Shown: one piece after another, positions 1 to 8,325 of the stretch
Position numbering within the stretch: position 1 is the first letter of the stretch
Layout of the letters: the number at the start of each line of letters is the position of its first letter
Assembly (NCBI RefSeq): GCF_040545425.1
Contig: NZ_JBEPLW010000010.1
Length of the DNA: 64,000 bases
Strand: one strand, 5' to 3'
From: Bhargavaea ullalensis
GTDB taxonomy: Bacteria; Bacillota; Bacilli; Bacillales_A; Planococcaceae
Notes under the pieces: generated by a model
The model's input: the letters and a program-made list of their open reading frames with translations, nothing else
Databases searched by the model: none
What the model was told of the DNA's origin: nothing
Made by a program: the position numbers and the translations under genes

Positions 1-6
1 ACGAAT

Positions 7-1179
7 TTGAAACCGACCGCATCGGCTGAGCGGATCGACGGCCTTGACTATTTAAGGGGATTCGCGCTGCTCGGCATTTTTGTGGCGAATATGCTGTTCT
101 TCCACATGCCGTACGTGTACGTCGATCCGTTCACCTGGTTCCCTTCGCTGAAGGATGAACTGTCCCATATGTGGGTCGATATTTTATTCCAGAGCAGTTT
201 CTATCCGCTGTTTGCGATGCTGTTCGGCTACGGGATGAACATGCAGTTTGAAAAGGCGAAGGCGGCCGGCCGCCCGTTCCTGCCCATGGTTTCCAGGAGG
301 ATGGCGGTGCTGCTTGCATTCGGAATCATCCATGCTTTCCTTATCTGGCCGGGTGATATTTTGATCACCTATGCGCTCATGGGCTTTCTGCTCATGCTGA
401 TGCTCCGGCTGCCGGCCGGCGCACTGGCGGGCATCGGAGCCGGGGTCTACGTGGCGGGACTCGGCGGCCTCACGCTTCTCGTCTGGATCGGTGAGCTGCT
501 GACGCCGGGCGGGTCGCTCGCACAGTACGCGGACATCAATGCCGTCAACAATTCGATCGCCGCTTATTCAAACGGTTCTTTCGGCCAGGTGACGGCGCAG
601 CGGGCAGCGGACTGGATCTACATGAACAGTTCCGCGATTCCCCTTGCTCCCATTATGATTTTGCCGCTGTTCATGTTCGGAGCGGCGGCCGGAAAATGGA
701 AACTCGTCGAAAAGGCGGGCCTTCAATGGAAGCGCTGGATCCTGCCGACGGTGGCCGGTCTGCTCGGCGGGCTTGCGCTGAAGGCGCTGCCTTACTTCAC
801 CGAATACCGGTACACGGCCGGGACGGTCCAGGATGCGTTCGGCGGCCCGCTGTTGACCGTCGGCTACACGGGCCTCATCCTGCTGCTGCTCCGGTCGGGG
901 CTGTTCCGCAGCGTGTTCGCGCCGGTTCGGATGGCGGGGCGGATGTCGCTCACCGTCTACATCATGCAGTCGATCATCGCCACGCTCATCTTTTATTCGT
1001 ACGGACTGGGCTATTACGGCAAAGTGAGCGTCAGCACGGGGACCTGGATGGCAGTCGGCATTTTTGCCATCCAGGCGATCCTGGCCGGGCTGTACCTGCA
1101 GAAATTCAGGCAGGGCCCGCTTGAAGCGGTGTGGCGCCGGCTCACCTACGGAAAACCAGATCGTCCTTCCGTGCGCTGA
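7..1179 (+). CDS. DUF418 family membrane protein (YeiB-like), possibly 5'-partial
   Basis: The N-terminus carries the R-x-x-x-L-D-x-L-RG-FAL-LGI motif typical of DUF418/YeiB proteins, and the chain has about eight to ten hydrophobic segments. The C-terminal third (after about residue 255) corresponds to the DUF418 domain. These are integral membrane proteins of unsettled function, sometimes linked to transport. The first codon visible is TTG at base 7, six bases from the window edge, and the frame is open upstream, so the true start may lie outside. No ribosome-binding site can be judged. The family call is secure; the function is not known. Confidence 0.85.
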   Translation: MKPTASAERIDGLDYLRGFALLGIFVANMLFFHMPYVYVDPFTWFPSLKDELSHMWVDILFQSSFYPLFAMLFGYGMNMQFEKAKAAGRPFLPMVSRRMAVLLAFGIIHAFLIWPGDILITYALMGFLLMLMLRLPAGALAGIGAGVYVAGLGGLTLLVWIGELLTPGGSLAQYADINAVNNSIAAYSNGSFGQVTAQRAADWIYMNSSAIPLAPIMILPLFMFGAAAGKWKLVEKAGLQWKRWILPTVAGLLGGLALKALPYFTEYRYTAGTVQDAFGGPLLTVGYTGLILLLLRSGLFRSVFAPVRMAGRMSLTVYIMQSIIATLIFYSYGLGYYGKVSVSTGTWMAVGIFAIQAILAGLYLQKFRQGPLEAVWRRLTYGKPDRPSVR

Positions 1180-1265
1180 ATCCGTTTTAAAGAAAAAAGG
1201 GATTCCGGCGCTCCGTGTCGTACTTTATCAAGATACGAAATCTCATGACGAAAGGATGGCCAACC

Positions 1266-2168
1266 ATGAAATTATTGTCGTTCCGCTATGGCGGGGAGCA
1301 ACTGTTCGGCCCGAAAGTGAAAAAGGAAGAGGCGGTCTGGGATGTGATCGCCATCCGGGAGGAACTCGGAGGGGAATCCGGCTTCCCGGATCACCTCATC
1401 GACGGCGTTGCGGGCGGCATGGAATTCGTCGAACAGATCCGCAAGCTCGTCAGCCGAGCGGAGTCGTCGGGCCGCAGCGAAGAATTCAAGCGTTCGTTCG
1501 ATGAGATCGAATGGCTGGCCCCGATTCCGAGAACGCCGAAAAATGTTATCTGCATCGGGAAGAACTACGCCGACCATGCAGCGGAAATGGGAGCGGAGCG
1601 TCCGCCGGAAAAACTGGTCGTGTTCACGAAGGCCCCGACTGCGATCGCCGCTGATGAATCCGAGCTGCCTGTCCATGCGGACCTGACGGAAAGCTATGAT
1701 TACGAAGGCGAACTGGCCGTCATCATCGGAAAAGGCGGCAGGAACATCAACAAGGCACTTGCATTCGACCATATTTTCGGATATTCGATTGCGAACGACC
1801 TGACCGCCCGTGACGTCCAGGCCGCGCATGTTCAATATTTCCTCGGCAAGAGCCTGGATCAGTCCTGCCCGATGGGACCGTACATCGTCACGAAAGACGA
1901 AATTCCGGATCCGCAAAATCTGTCGCTTGTCACAAAAGTGAACGACGAAGTGCGGCAGAACGGCCATACACGCGACATGATCTTCCCGATCGATGAACTG
2001 ATCGCCCAAGTTTCAACGTATGTCACACTCGAGCCCGGCGACGTGATTTTGACGGGGACTCCTGCGGGCGTCGGCAAAGGAATGAACCCGCCGAAATTCC
2101 TGAAGGCCGGTGACACAGTGAAGGTGTCTGTCGAAGGAATCGGCACGCTTTCCAACACCTTCGCCTGA
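1266..2168 (+). CDS. yisK: Fumarylacetoacetate hydrolase-family protein, YisK-like
   Basis: This 300-residue protein has an N-terminal cap of about 95 residues followed by a FAH core containing IGKNYADHAAEMG, YDYEGELAV and NDLTARDVQ, which supply the acidic metal ligands of the family, and the C-terminal LTGTPAGVG motif. FAH proteins act on oxaloacetate, acylpyruvates or related 2-keto acids in the cytoplasm; YisK of B. subtilis is an oxaloacetate decarboxylase-type member. The start is ATG 1266, nine bases after AAAGGA; the longer upstream frame lacks a ribosome site. The next gene is yisL, as in B. subtilis, which supports the name. Exact substrate is inferred. Confidence 0.85.
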   Translation: MKLLSFRYGGEQLFGPKVKKEEAVWDVIAIREELGGESGFPDHLIDGVAGGMEFVEQIRKLVSRAESSGRSEEFKRSFDEIEWLAPIPRTPKNVICIGKNYADHAAEMGAERPPEKLVVFTKAPTAIAADESELPVHADLTESYDYEGELAVIIGKGGRNINKALAFDHIFGYSIANDLTARDVQAAHVQYFLGKSLDQSCPMGPYIVTKDEIPDPQNLSLVTKVNDEVRQNGHTRDMIFPIDELIAQVSTYVTLEPGDVILTGTPAGVGKGMNPPKFLKAGDTVKVSVEGIGTLSNTFA

Positions 2169-2238
2169 CCTTGCCGCTCGAATGCGCAGGAAAGCTATGG
2201 TAGGATAGAAGAGCAATCATAGTAAATGAGGTGACAAG

Positions 2239-2610
2239 TTGGGCGTACTCACGGATACTACACATCTCCACATTTTCACATGGGTGGTCGGGATTATTCT
2301 ATTTCTGATCGCTGCCATCATGGCAAAGGGATCGAAGGGACGCAAAATCGTTCACATGGTGCTTCGGCTGTTCTACATCCTGATCATTGTGACGGGGGCA
2401 TTCTTGTTCTTTAAATGGTCCAGTTCCGACTCGATGCTGTACGGCATCAAGTTCCTGATGGGCATCCTGACGATTGGTTTCATGGAAATGACACTCGTCC
2501 GGCAGAACAAAAACAAGCCGGTCACAGTCATGTGGATCCTGTTCTTCATCAGCCTTCTCGTAACCATGTTCCTCGGCTTCAAACTGCCGATGGGCATGAA
2601 GTTCTTCTGA
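2239..2610 (+). CDS. yisL: YisL family (DUF1516) small membrane protein
   Basis: This 123-residue protein has four predicted membrane helices and matches the YisL/UPF0344 pattern, with LHIFTWVVGIILF near the N-terminus, GRKIVHMVLRLFYILII in the middle and a short C-terminal tail. Function is unknown in any organism I can name. The start codon is TTG, preceded by GAGGTGAC. It follows yisK as in B. subtilis and is closed by a strong hairpin terminator 12 bases downstream. Confidence 0.85.
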   Translation: MGVLTDTTHLHIFTWVVGIILFLIAAIMAKGSKGRKIVHMVLRLFYILIIVTGAFLFFKWSSSDSMLYGIKFLMGILTIGFMEMTLVRQNKNKPVTVMWILFFISLLVTMFLGFKLPMGMKFF

Positions 2611-2621
2611 TGGATGGAAAA

Positions 2622-2657
2622 CCCCGGAAGCGGCGATTGCGCCGTTTCCGGGGTTTT
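2622..2657 (+). terminator. Rho-independent terminator after yisL
   Basis: A 14-bp stem beginning CCCCGGAAGCGGCG pairs, with one mismatch, to CGCCGTTTCCGGGG across a 4-base loop and is followed by TTTT. Confidence 0.9.
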
Positions 2658-2777
2658 GTTTGATCAAAGGGAATTCGCTGCGGGCGGAGGGAGGGAGGGA
2701 GGGGCGTCGCGCCGAAGGATCGGTTCTCAATCGTGTCCGAAAAAGCGTGTCAACTCCATCAGTCGAATCACTCCTCC

Positions 2778-2935
2778 ATGAATCCACTCACCCCGGCAAT
2801 GCGCTCACTCACAAGGCGTATGATTCCACTCACCGCAGCAACGCGCTCACTCACAGCCCCTATGATTCCACTCTCCTCGGCACCAACACGGATAGTGCCC
2901 AGAAAGTGTTTAATTCCATTACCCGCTCTCACTCA
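2778..2935. repeat. Family A 21-bp tandem array (locus 1)
   Basis: Units start at 2778, 2799, 2820, 2841 and 2862, an exact 21-bp period. Two core types alternate: ATGA(A/T)TCCACTCA and A(T/C)GCGCTCACTCA, each followed by about 8 variable bases. Decayed copies continue to about 2935. The remaining part of this 880-base gene-free stretch (2658-2777 and 2936-3058) holds a GGGA-rich run and a linker that resembles the linker at the second A+B locus (55441-55626). I see no gene in it. Confidence 0.9.
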
Positions 2936-3058
2936 GTCTGCTCAAACTGTGCTCTGAGCGGGCTGCTGCTCAACGCTTTACCTGCCTGTCTCCCAGTTTC
3001 TTCTGAATGAAATTACACAGAGAACTAGACACTGTCTGGGACTCCCGTGGGCGTGGGC

Positions 3059-3334
3059 GAGTCGTACGGATGCGGCGTTGAACCGTACGGATCGGGGTTT
3101 GAGTCGTACGCATTGATGCTCTCGTGGGCGAGTCGTACGGGTTAGGCTCTGAGTCGTACGGATGCGGCGTTGAACCGTACGGATCGGGGGTTGAGTCGTA
3201 CGCATTGATGCTCCGGTGGGCGAGTCGTACGGGTTAGGCTCTGAGTCGTACGGATGCGGCGTTGAACCGTACGGATCGGGGGTTGAGTCGTACGCATTGA
3301 TGCTCCGGTGGGCGAGTCGTATGAATCGGCACTT
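3059..3334. repeat. Family B 21-bp tandem array (locus 1) with 92-bp higher-order period
   Basis: Twelve units begin at 3059, 3080, 3101, 3130, 3151, 3172, 3193, 3222, 3243, 3264, 3285 and 3314. The core is GA(G/A)(T/C)CGTACGGAT or a close variant; the tail is variable. Most steps are 21 bp, with every fourth 29 bp, so a four-unit block of 92 bp is repeated almost exactly. The bases between 3335 and the amylase-like start hold nothing else recognised. Confidence 0.92.
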
Positions 3335-3493
3335 TGGACGGACGGATTCATTCTCATGAACGCCTGGGTGGCCGGGCTCTTCACATTTCTGACGAATTTC
3401 GCCTGAATTCCCGCCGGTGCCGGGAATTCAGGTCGCGGGGCTGTCCGGGGAGTGATAAAATAACGGGTGACGGCAACAGAGGAGGCACTTGTT

Positions 3494-4936
3494 TTGATCA
3501 AAAAATCATTGGCGGCTTTGTCCGCAGCAATATTCATCGGGACTGCCGGCTGGGTTCCGGCAGCTTCAGCAGCAGGTGACCCGGTTCTGGATGACAGCAT
3601 ATATGACACGCTCGTCGACCGGTTCTTCAATGGCTCGACGGCCAATGACCGGGACGTGGACCCGGCCGATCCGAAGGCATTCTCAGGCGGCGATTTCGAG
3701 GGGCTGCTCAAAAAACAGGACTACATCCATTCGATGGGCTTCAATGCCGTCTCAATCGGACCGGTCTTCTCGACAGACACCTATGACGGACGAAGGGTTC
3801 TGGACTACGGAACGATCGAGGACCGGTTCGGTACGGAGGAGGAACTGACCGGGCTGGTCGGCAAGTACCACAAAAAGGACATGCGTCTGTTTGCGGACTT
3901 TCCGCTTGGCGGCGCCAGTGCCAACCACGTCTGGACAGCCGACCACGATGACTGGGCGATCGATGCCGGCGACGGGACCGTCAACTGGGACTATGACAAT
4001 CCGGAAGTGAAGGAAGCGCTGATCGATGCGGCGGTTTCATTTGTCAAAAAGACCGGGATTGACGGTCTTCGTCTCACTCATTTCGGAGATGCAGACAAGG
4101 GCTTTTTGAATGACTTGATCAAAGCCTTGAAATCTGAAAACGGGGATCTGCTCGTTTTCTCGGACGCCCCGTCCGATGCAAACTTCGATCTGATCTTCAA
4201 CGAGGAAGAAAGCTCCGTGCTTCGGGAAACATTCTCTGAAGTGGATCCGGATTCGGACGGACTGAATCACACGGAGATGACCGAACCGCCGAGCCTGCTG
4301 TTTTTTGACACGCTGGAAGGCGACCGGTTCACGGCCGAGATGGTGGAAAAGCGGATGTTCCCGCCGACCCGCTGGAAAATCGCAGCAACCGCACTGCTGA
4401 CGCTCCCAGGCGTTCCGATCATGACATACGGCTCGGAAACGGCCGTGACGGGGACCGGTCAGCACGGAAACCATCCGAACCATGACTTTAAATCCGACGA
4501 AGACCTGATCGATCATATTACCAATGTCAACGAACTGAGGAACCAGTCCGAGACTCTTCGCAGCGGGAAATTTGAAATGCTGTACAATGAAGACGGAATG
4601 ATCGTCTACAAGCGGTTCACGGATGATGAAACGTGGATCATCGCGCTGAACAACACGAGCGAGACGCAGCGGATCGACATTTCCGAAGAACAGGCGGGCG
4701 GTGCAGGGAAAACGCTCCGGGCGCTGTTCGGCAATGACCTCGTCCGCCAGACTGAAAACGGCTCTTACCGGGTCGTGCTTGACCGGGAAACGGCAGACAT
4801 GTTCATCGTGGAAGAAGACAAGGGCCTGAACATCCCGTATATCATCGCGGCCATCCTCGTCTATACAATCTTCCTCCTGTTCATCTGGCAGGTCTGGCGC
4901 AAGGGCCGCCAGCGCCGCACGGAAGGCTCCAAATAA
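3494..4936 (+). CDS. Alpha-amylase-family protein, membrane-anchored, apparently catalytically inactive
   Basis: The chain has a Sec-type signal peptide (residues 1-27, ending ASAAG), a GH13-like barrel, a beta domain, and a C-terminal membrane helix (about residues 445-465, IPYIIAAILVYTIFLLF) with a basic tail, so it would sit on the outer face of the membrane. The four GH13 signature regions are recognisable but altered: region I reads DFPLGG where DxxxNH is expected; region II reads GLRLTHF with Thr at the nucleophile Asp; region III reads VFSD with no acid/base Glu; region IV reads FFDTLEGDRF with no NHD. A binding or scaffolding role is therefore more likely than hydrolysis. Start is TTG 3494, 8 bases after AGAGGAGG; an upstream GTG at 3467 is not used because the ribosome site lies inside it. 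Confidence 0.8.
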   Translation: MIKKSLAALSAAIFIGTAGWVPAASAAGDPVLDDSIYDTLVDRFFNGSTANDRDVDPADPKAFSGGDFEGLLKKQDYIHSMGFNAVSIGPVFSTDTYDGRRVLDYGTIEDRFGTEEELTGLVGKYHKKDMRLFADFPLGGASANHVWTADHDDWAIDAGDGTVNWDYDNPEVKEALIDAAVSFVKKTGIDGLRLTHFGDADKGFLNDLIKALKSENGDLLVFSDAPSDANFDLIFNEEESSVLRETFSEVDPDSDGLNHTEMTEPPSLLFFDTLEGDRFTAEMVEKRMFPPTRWKIAATALLTLPGVPIMTYGSETAVTGTGQHGNHPNHDFKSDEDLIDHITNVNELRNQSETLRSGKFEMLYNEDGMIVYKRFTDDETWIIALNNTSETQRIDISEEQAGGAGKTLRALFGNDLVRQTENGSYRVVLDRETADMFIVEEDKGLNIPYIIAAILVYTIFLLFIWQVWRKGRQRRTEGSK

Positions 4937-4940
4937 AGAA

Positions 4941-4993
4941 AAAGCAAGGACGTCCGGCTGCATGCGCAGCAAGGCGTCCTTGCTTTCGTTTTT
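4941..4993. terminator. Bidirectional terminator between convergent genes
   Basis: AAAGCAAGGACG pairs with CGTCCTTGCTTT around a GC-rich inner segment and is followed by a T-rich tail. It separates the amylase-like gene from the convergent oxidoreductase gene. Confidence 0.8.
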
Positions 4994-5012
4994 ATGTTCT
5001 TAGGCCGCCGCT

Positions 5013-6353
5013 TTATTGTCCCGGACGGTCCATCGATTTGTATCCGGCCATATTGACGGGGTCTTTCGGCGAACTGTAGGCCGGAGAGTAGGCGATTTCG
5101 ATGGCGGCCAGGTCATCCATCGTCAGCCGTCCGCGGATGGCGGTCGCGATGATGTCGATGCGCTTGTCCGCGCCTTTCTCGCCAACCGCCTGTGCGCCGA
5201 GGATGGCGCGTGTGTCCGGGTCGTAATGGATTTTCAGGCGCAGTTTCCCGTTGTCCGGATAGTAGCCCGCATTGGATCGGCTTTCATGGACGATCGTTTC
5301 ATACCGCATGTTTTCTTCGTCGAGCATCTTCTCCGACAGGCCGGTCATGCCGGCGGTGAGGGAGAAGAGCTTGGTGATCGAGGTGCCGAGGAGGCCGTCC
5401 ATTTCAGTGGTTCCGCCCGCAATGTGGCCGGCCGCAATGAACGCTTGCCGGTGTGCGGCCCACGCGAGCGGGACGCGCTTCGGCTTGCCGGTGAACCAGT
5501 CCCGGCCTTCCGCCGCATCTCCGATCGCATAGATGTCCGGATCGCTCGTCCTCATGAACGGATCTGTTTCGATGCCGCCTGTCGGCCCGATGCCGAGGCC
5601 CGCTTCTTCCGCAAGGCGCGTGTTCGGCTCCAGGCCGACCGCGGCTGCAATGAAGTCGACTTCAATCTCCGTGCCGTCGTCAAGCGACACCGTGCCGCTG
5701 TCCACCGAGCACACTTCCTTGCCCAGGTGGAGGGTCACACCGTTCTTTTCCATCTCCTCTTCGAGCAGGCCGCTCATGTCCGGATCTGCGATCGGCATGA
5801 TCCGGCCGTTGTGCTCGATGAGATCGGTGATGATGCCGAGGCTGCGAAAGTTTTCCGCCAGTTCCACGCCGATGAACCCGCCGCCGATGACGAGTCCGCG
5901 CCTCGGCTTTTCACTTTCAAGGTAGTCCTCGAAATTGACCATGTCGCCGAAATGGCGGAGAGTGAAGATCGGGATGGAAGGCGAGCCCGGAATCTCGGGA
6001 TTACGGGCCGATCCGCCGGGGGACAGGACGAGCTTGTCGTAGTGCAGGGTCTCTGTTTCGCCTGTCACGATATTCCGGACGAGGACGCTCCGGCTTCGGC
6101 GGTCGATTTCAAGGGCTTCATGGCGAAGGCGGACGTCGATGGACTTCTTGTCCCAAAATTGTTCCGGAGTCACCGAAACGAGCGAATCCATGCTGTCGAC
6201 AAGGCCGCCGAGCACATACGGCATCCCGCAGGTTGCGAATCCCATCCGGCTGTCTTTTCCGATCACTGTGATGCGTGCGTCAGGCAGGAACCTGCGCAGC
6301 TGCGAGGAAACGGTCGCCCCTCCCGCGACCGCTCCGATGACGATGATGTCCAT
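5013..6353 (-). CDS. cdr: CoA-disulfide reductase / FAD-dependent pyridine nucleotide-disulfide oxidoreductase
   Basis: The N-terminal FAD Rossmann motif IGAVAGGATVSSQLRR (from residue 6) is followed by GFATCGMPY with a single redox Cys42, the position and context that define CoA-disulfide reductases and related NADH-dependent persulfide enzymes. A central NAD-binding GGGFIGVELAE and a C-terminal dimerisation domain complete the usual layout; 446 residues is normal. The family reduces CoA disulfide using NAD(P)H in the cytoplasm, important where CoA is a major thiol, as in staphylococci. The chosen start MDIIVIG is 8 bases from AAAGGA; MRPM at 6362 is the alternative. It lies 16 bases after degV in a three-gene minus-strand run. 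Confidence 0.85.
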   Translation of the reverse strand: MDIIVIGAVAGGATVSSQLRRFLPDARITVIGKDSRMGFATCGMPYVLGGLVDSMDSLVSVTPEQFWDKKSIDVRLRHEALEIDRRSRSVLVRNIVTGETETLHYDKLVLSPGGSARNPEIPGSPSIPIFTLRHFGDMVNFEDYLESEKPRRGLVIGGGFIGVELAENFRSLGIITDLIEHNGRIMPIADPDMSGLLEEEMEKNGVTLHLGKEVCSVDSGTVSLDDGTEIEVDFIAAAVGLEPNTRLAEEAGLGIGPTGGIETDPFMRTSDPDIYAIGDAAEGRDWFTGKPKRVPLAWAAHRQAFIAAGHIAGGTTEMDGLLGTSITKLFSLTAGMTGLSEKMLDEENMRYETIVHESRSNAGYYPDNGKLRLKIHYDPDTRAILGAQAVGEKGADKRIDIIATAIRGRLTMDDLAAIEIAYSPAYSSPKDPVNMAGYKSMDRPGQ

Positions 6354-6369
6354 TGGCCTCATCCTTTCG

Positions 6370-7233
6370 TCAGTTCTCTTTTTTGTCTTCGAGGTCCTGG
6401 AAAAACAGGGCGATCGTGCCCGGACCGGCGTGCGATCCGATGACCGAGCCGATCATATAGACGTCCACGGAAGCCGGATGATGAGTTTCTTCGATGATGG
6501 TTTTCAGGGCAAGCGCGGCTTCTTCATCGTCTCCGTGGCTGATCGCCACCCGCTGACGGGCCAGTCCGCTTCCGCGTTCTCCCATGAGTGCGTTCATCCG
6601 CTGGAAAACCTTTTTCCGGCCCCGGTGCTTTTCGATCGGGACGAGCTTCCCGTCCTCGACATGAAGGAGCGGCTTGATGTTGAGCAGTCCTCCAAAGAAG
6701 GCGCTGGCTTTTGACAGGCGGCCGCCCTTTGCGAGATAGTCCAGATCCTCCACCGTGAACAGATGGACCATCCGGGATGCCATCTCCCGGATGGCTTTTG
6801 CCACTTCGTCGCGGTCCATCCCTTCATCGCGCAGTCGGGCCGCCTCGATGACGAGCAGTCCGTAACCGAGGGAAGCGCATTTCGTATCAATGATTTCAAG
6901 ATCCAGCCCAGGATATTCTTCCTTCACCTGGTCGCGGATCATGACTGATGTGGAATAAGTGCCCGACAGTTCGGAAGAGAACGCGATGTAAAGTCCTTTC
7001 TCGCCGGAACGGCCGAGTGCCCGCCATTCTTCCATGAATGATTCAGGGGAGGCCTGCGAGGTTTTCGGGCGTTCGCCTTTTCGGATCCGCCTGAAAATTT
7101 CTTTGGAGTCAATCTCGACGATGTCCCTGAAGGTTTCGCCGCCGATATCCACGTGGAGCGGGATGATCTCGACTTCATGCTCCGAGAAAAACTCAAGCGG
7201 CAGGTCGGTAGCGCTGTCCGCATACAATTTCAT
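6370..7233 (-). CDS. DegV family fatty-acid-binding protein
   Basis: MKLYADSATDLP is the canonical DegV start, and the chain (287 residues) contains the family motifs KTSQASPESF, FSSELSGTYSTS and YLAKGGRLSKASAFFGGLLNIKPLL. DegV proteins bind a fatty acid and, in Firmicutes, act as FakB partners of fatty acid kinase FakA for incorporation of exogenous fatty acids. The gene sits 13 bases upstream of cdr and 13 bases downstream of the HAD gene, so the three are probably co-transcribed. B. subtilis yitS, also DegV-type, is near yitU, consistent with synteny; orthology is inferred. Confidence 0.88.
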   Translation of the reverse strand: MKLYADSATDLPLEFFSEHEVEIIPLHVDIGGETFRDIVEIDSKEIFRRIRKGERPKTSQASPESFMEEWRALGRSGEKGLYIAFSSELSGTYSTSVMIRDQVKEEYPGLDLEIIDTKCASLGYGLLVIEAARLRDEGMDRDEVAKAIREMASRMVHLFTVEDLDYLAKGGRLSKASAFFGGLLNIKPLLHVEDGKLVPIEKHRGRKKVFQRMNALMGERGSGLARQRVAISHGDDEEAALALKTIIEETHHPASVDVYMIGSVIGSHAGPGTIALFFQDLEDKKEN

Positions 7234-7245
7234 CTCATTTCCTCC

Positions 7246-8070
7246 TCAGATTCGGCTTGCCGACTTGAGCTTCAGCCGTTCTTCGAGCACGGCGGCGATG
7301 CCGTCCTCGTTGTTCGTGCCGGTCACTTCGTCCGCGATCGTCTTCAGCTCGCCGATCGCATTGCCCATCGCGACGCCGGTTCCGGCATACTCAATCATTT
7401 CCAGGTCATTGTCCTCGTCTCCGAAAGCAATGATCCGGTCACGCGGGATACCGGCCCATTCGGCGACCGCCGACAGGCCGACCGCCTTGTTGAGGCCGTG
7501 GCGGATGATTTCGATGACATACCACGGAGCTCCCCATCGCCGGTGGTCGACGACTTCGGCATGGACTTCGCCAAGCCGGTCGCGGATCCGGTCGGCGTCT
7601 GCCGCGTCGGGGTGGATGAGCAGGCTTGTCGGATTGTCCTTCAGATAAGAGCGGATATCTCCGACCGTGACTTTCGGATCACCCATCGTGAAAATATTGA
7701 GCAGCTTCTCGTCGTGCTGGTGGACGTAGACATCATCCTGGACTTCCGCCACGATGTTGTGGAAATTGAAGTCCTGGATGGTCTCCATCACATCGCCGAC
7801 GACGGGCAGGCTGATCGGCTCGTGGATCGTCTTCCAAGAGCGGTCCTTCGGATGATGGACGAACGCGCCGTTGAAGTTGACGATCGGCAGGTCAAGGCCA
7901 AGCTGCCGGTAGTAAGGCTCGCTGGCCCGGTACGGCCGGCCCGTGGCAATCATCACCTGGTGGCCTTCGGCTTTTGCAGCCATGAGTGTCTGCTCGGTTT
8001 TCGCCGAAATGATCTTTTCATCCGTCAGCAGCGTTCCGTCCAGATCCAGTACGATCAAATGCGGTTTCAT
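7246..8070 (-). CDS. yitU: Cof-type HAD phosphatase, YitU-like
   Basis: The HAD motif I DLDGTLLTDE places the nucleophile at Asp9 and the acid/base at Asp11; motif II ATGRPYRAS and motif III/IV GDEDNDLEMIEYAG are intact. The cap contains HRRWGAPWYVIEI, which I recognise from B. subtilis YitU, a flavin-nucleotide phosphatase. At 274 residues it has the full Cof length. It probably dephosphorylates FMN or a sugar phosphate in the cytoplasm. It heads a minus-strand unit with degV and cdr and is divergent from the yitV-like gene. Confidence 0.88.
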   Translation of the reverse strand: MKPHLIVLDLDGTLLTDEKIISAKTEQTLMAAKAEGHQVMIATGRPYRASEPYYRQLGLDLPIVNFNGAFVHHPKDRSWKTIHEPISLPVVGDVMETIQDFNFHNIVAEVQDDVYVHQHDEKLLNIFTMGDPKVTVGDIRSYLKDNPTSLLIHPDAADADRIRDRLGEVHAEVVDHRRWGAPWYVIEIIRHGLNKAVGLSAVAEWAGIPRDRIIAFGDEDNDLEMIEYAGTGVAMGNAIGELKTIADEVTGTNNEDGIAAVLEERLKLKSASRI

Positions 8071-8180
8071 CGTGCATTCCCCCTTCTTTATACTATTGAG
8101 TGTAGCCTTCCCCTTTCGATCAAGTCAAAAAAATGCCGTCCTTGGGCATCAGGGGCACTGAAAAAGGAAATGATGCTGAT

Positions 8181-8260
8181 CGGCACTCCGATATTAAACG
8201 CCATACTCCGACTTTTGATTCCATACTCCGAAATTGAGCGCCATACTCCGAAGCTTCTTA
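8181..8260. repeat. Family E 20-bp tandem array
   Basis: Four units start at 8181, 8201, 8221 and 8241, an exact 20-bp period. The core is CCATACTCCGA (CGGCACTCCGA in the first unit) followed by 9 variable bases. It occupies the divergent intergenic space between the yitU- and yitV-like genes. Confidence 0.85.
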
Positions 8261-8325
8261 TGCGTCCGGTTTGTATTTTATTCCGTGTCTGTTAGGATAA
8301 AAGAAAAAACAGGAAGTGGTTGCTG

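Noticed and set aside
3142..3711. Minus-strand frame encoding RTTQ-type heptad repeats
   Set aside because: The heptads come from the 21-bp family B period; 29-base steps shift the frame, there is no ribosome site, and it overlaps the amylase-like gene.
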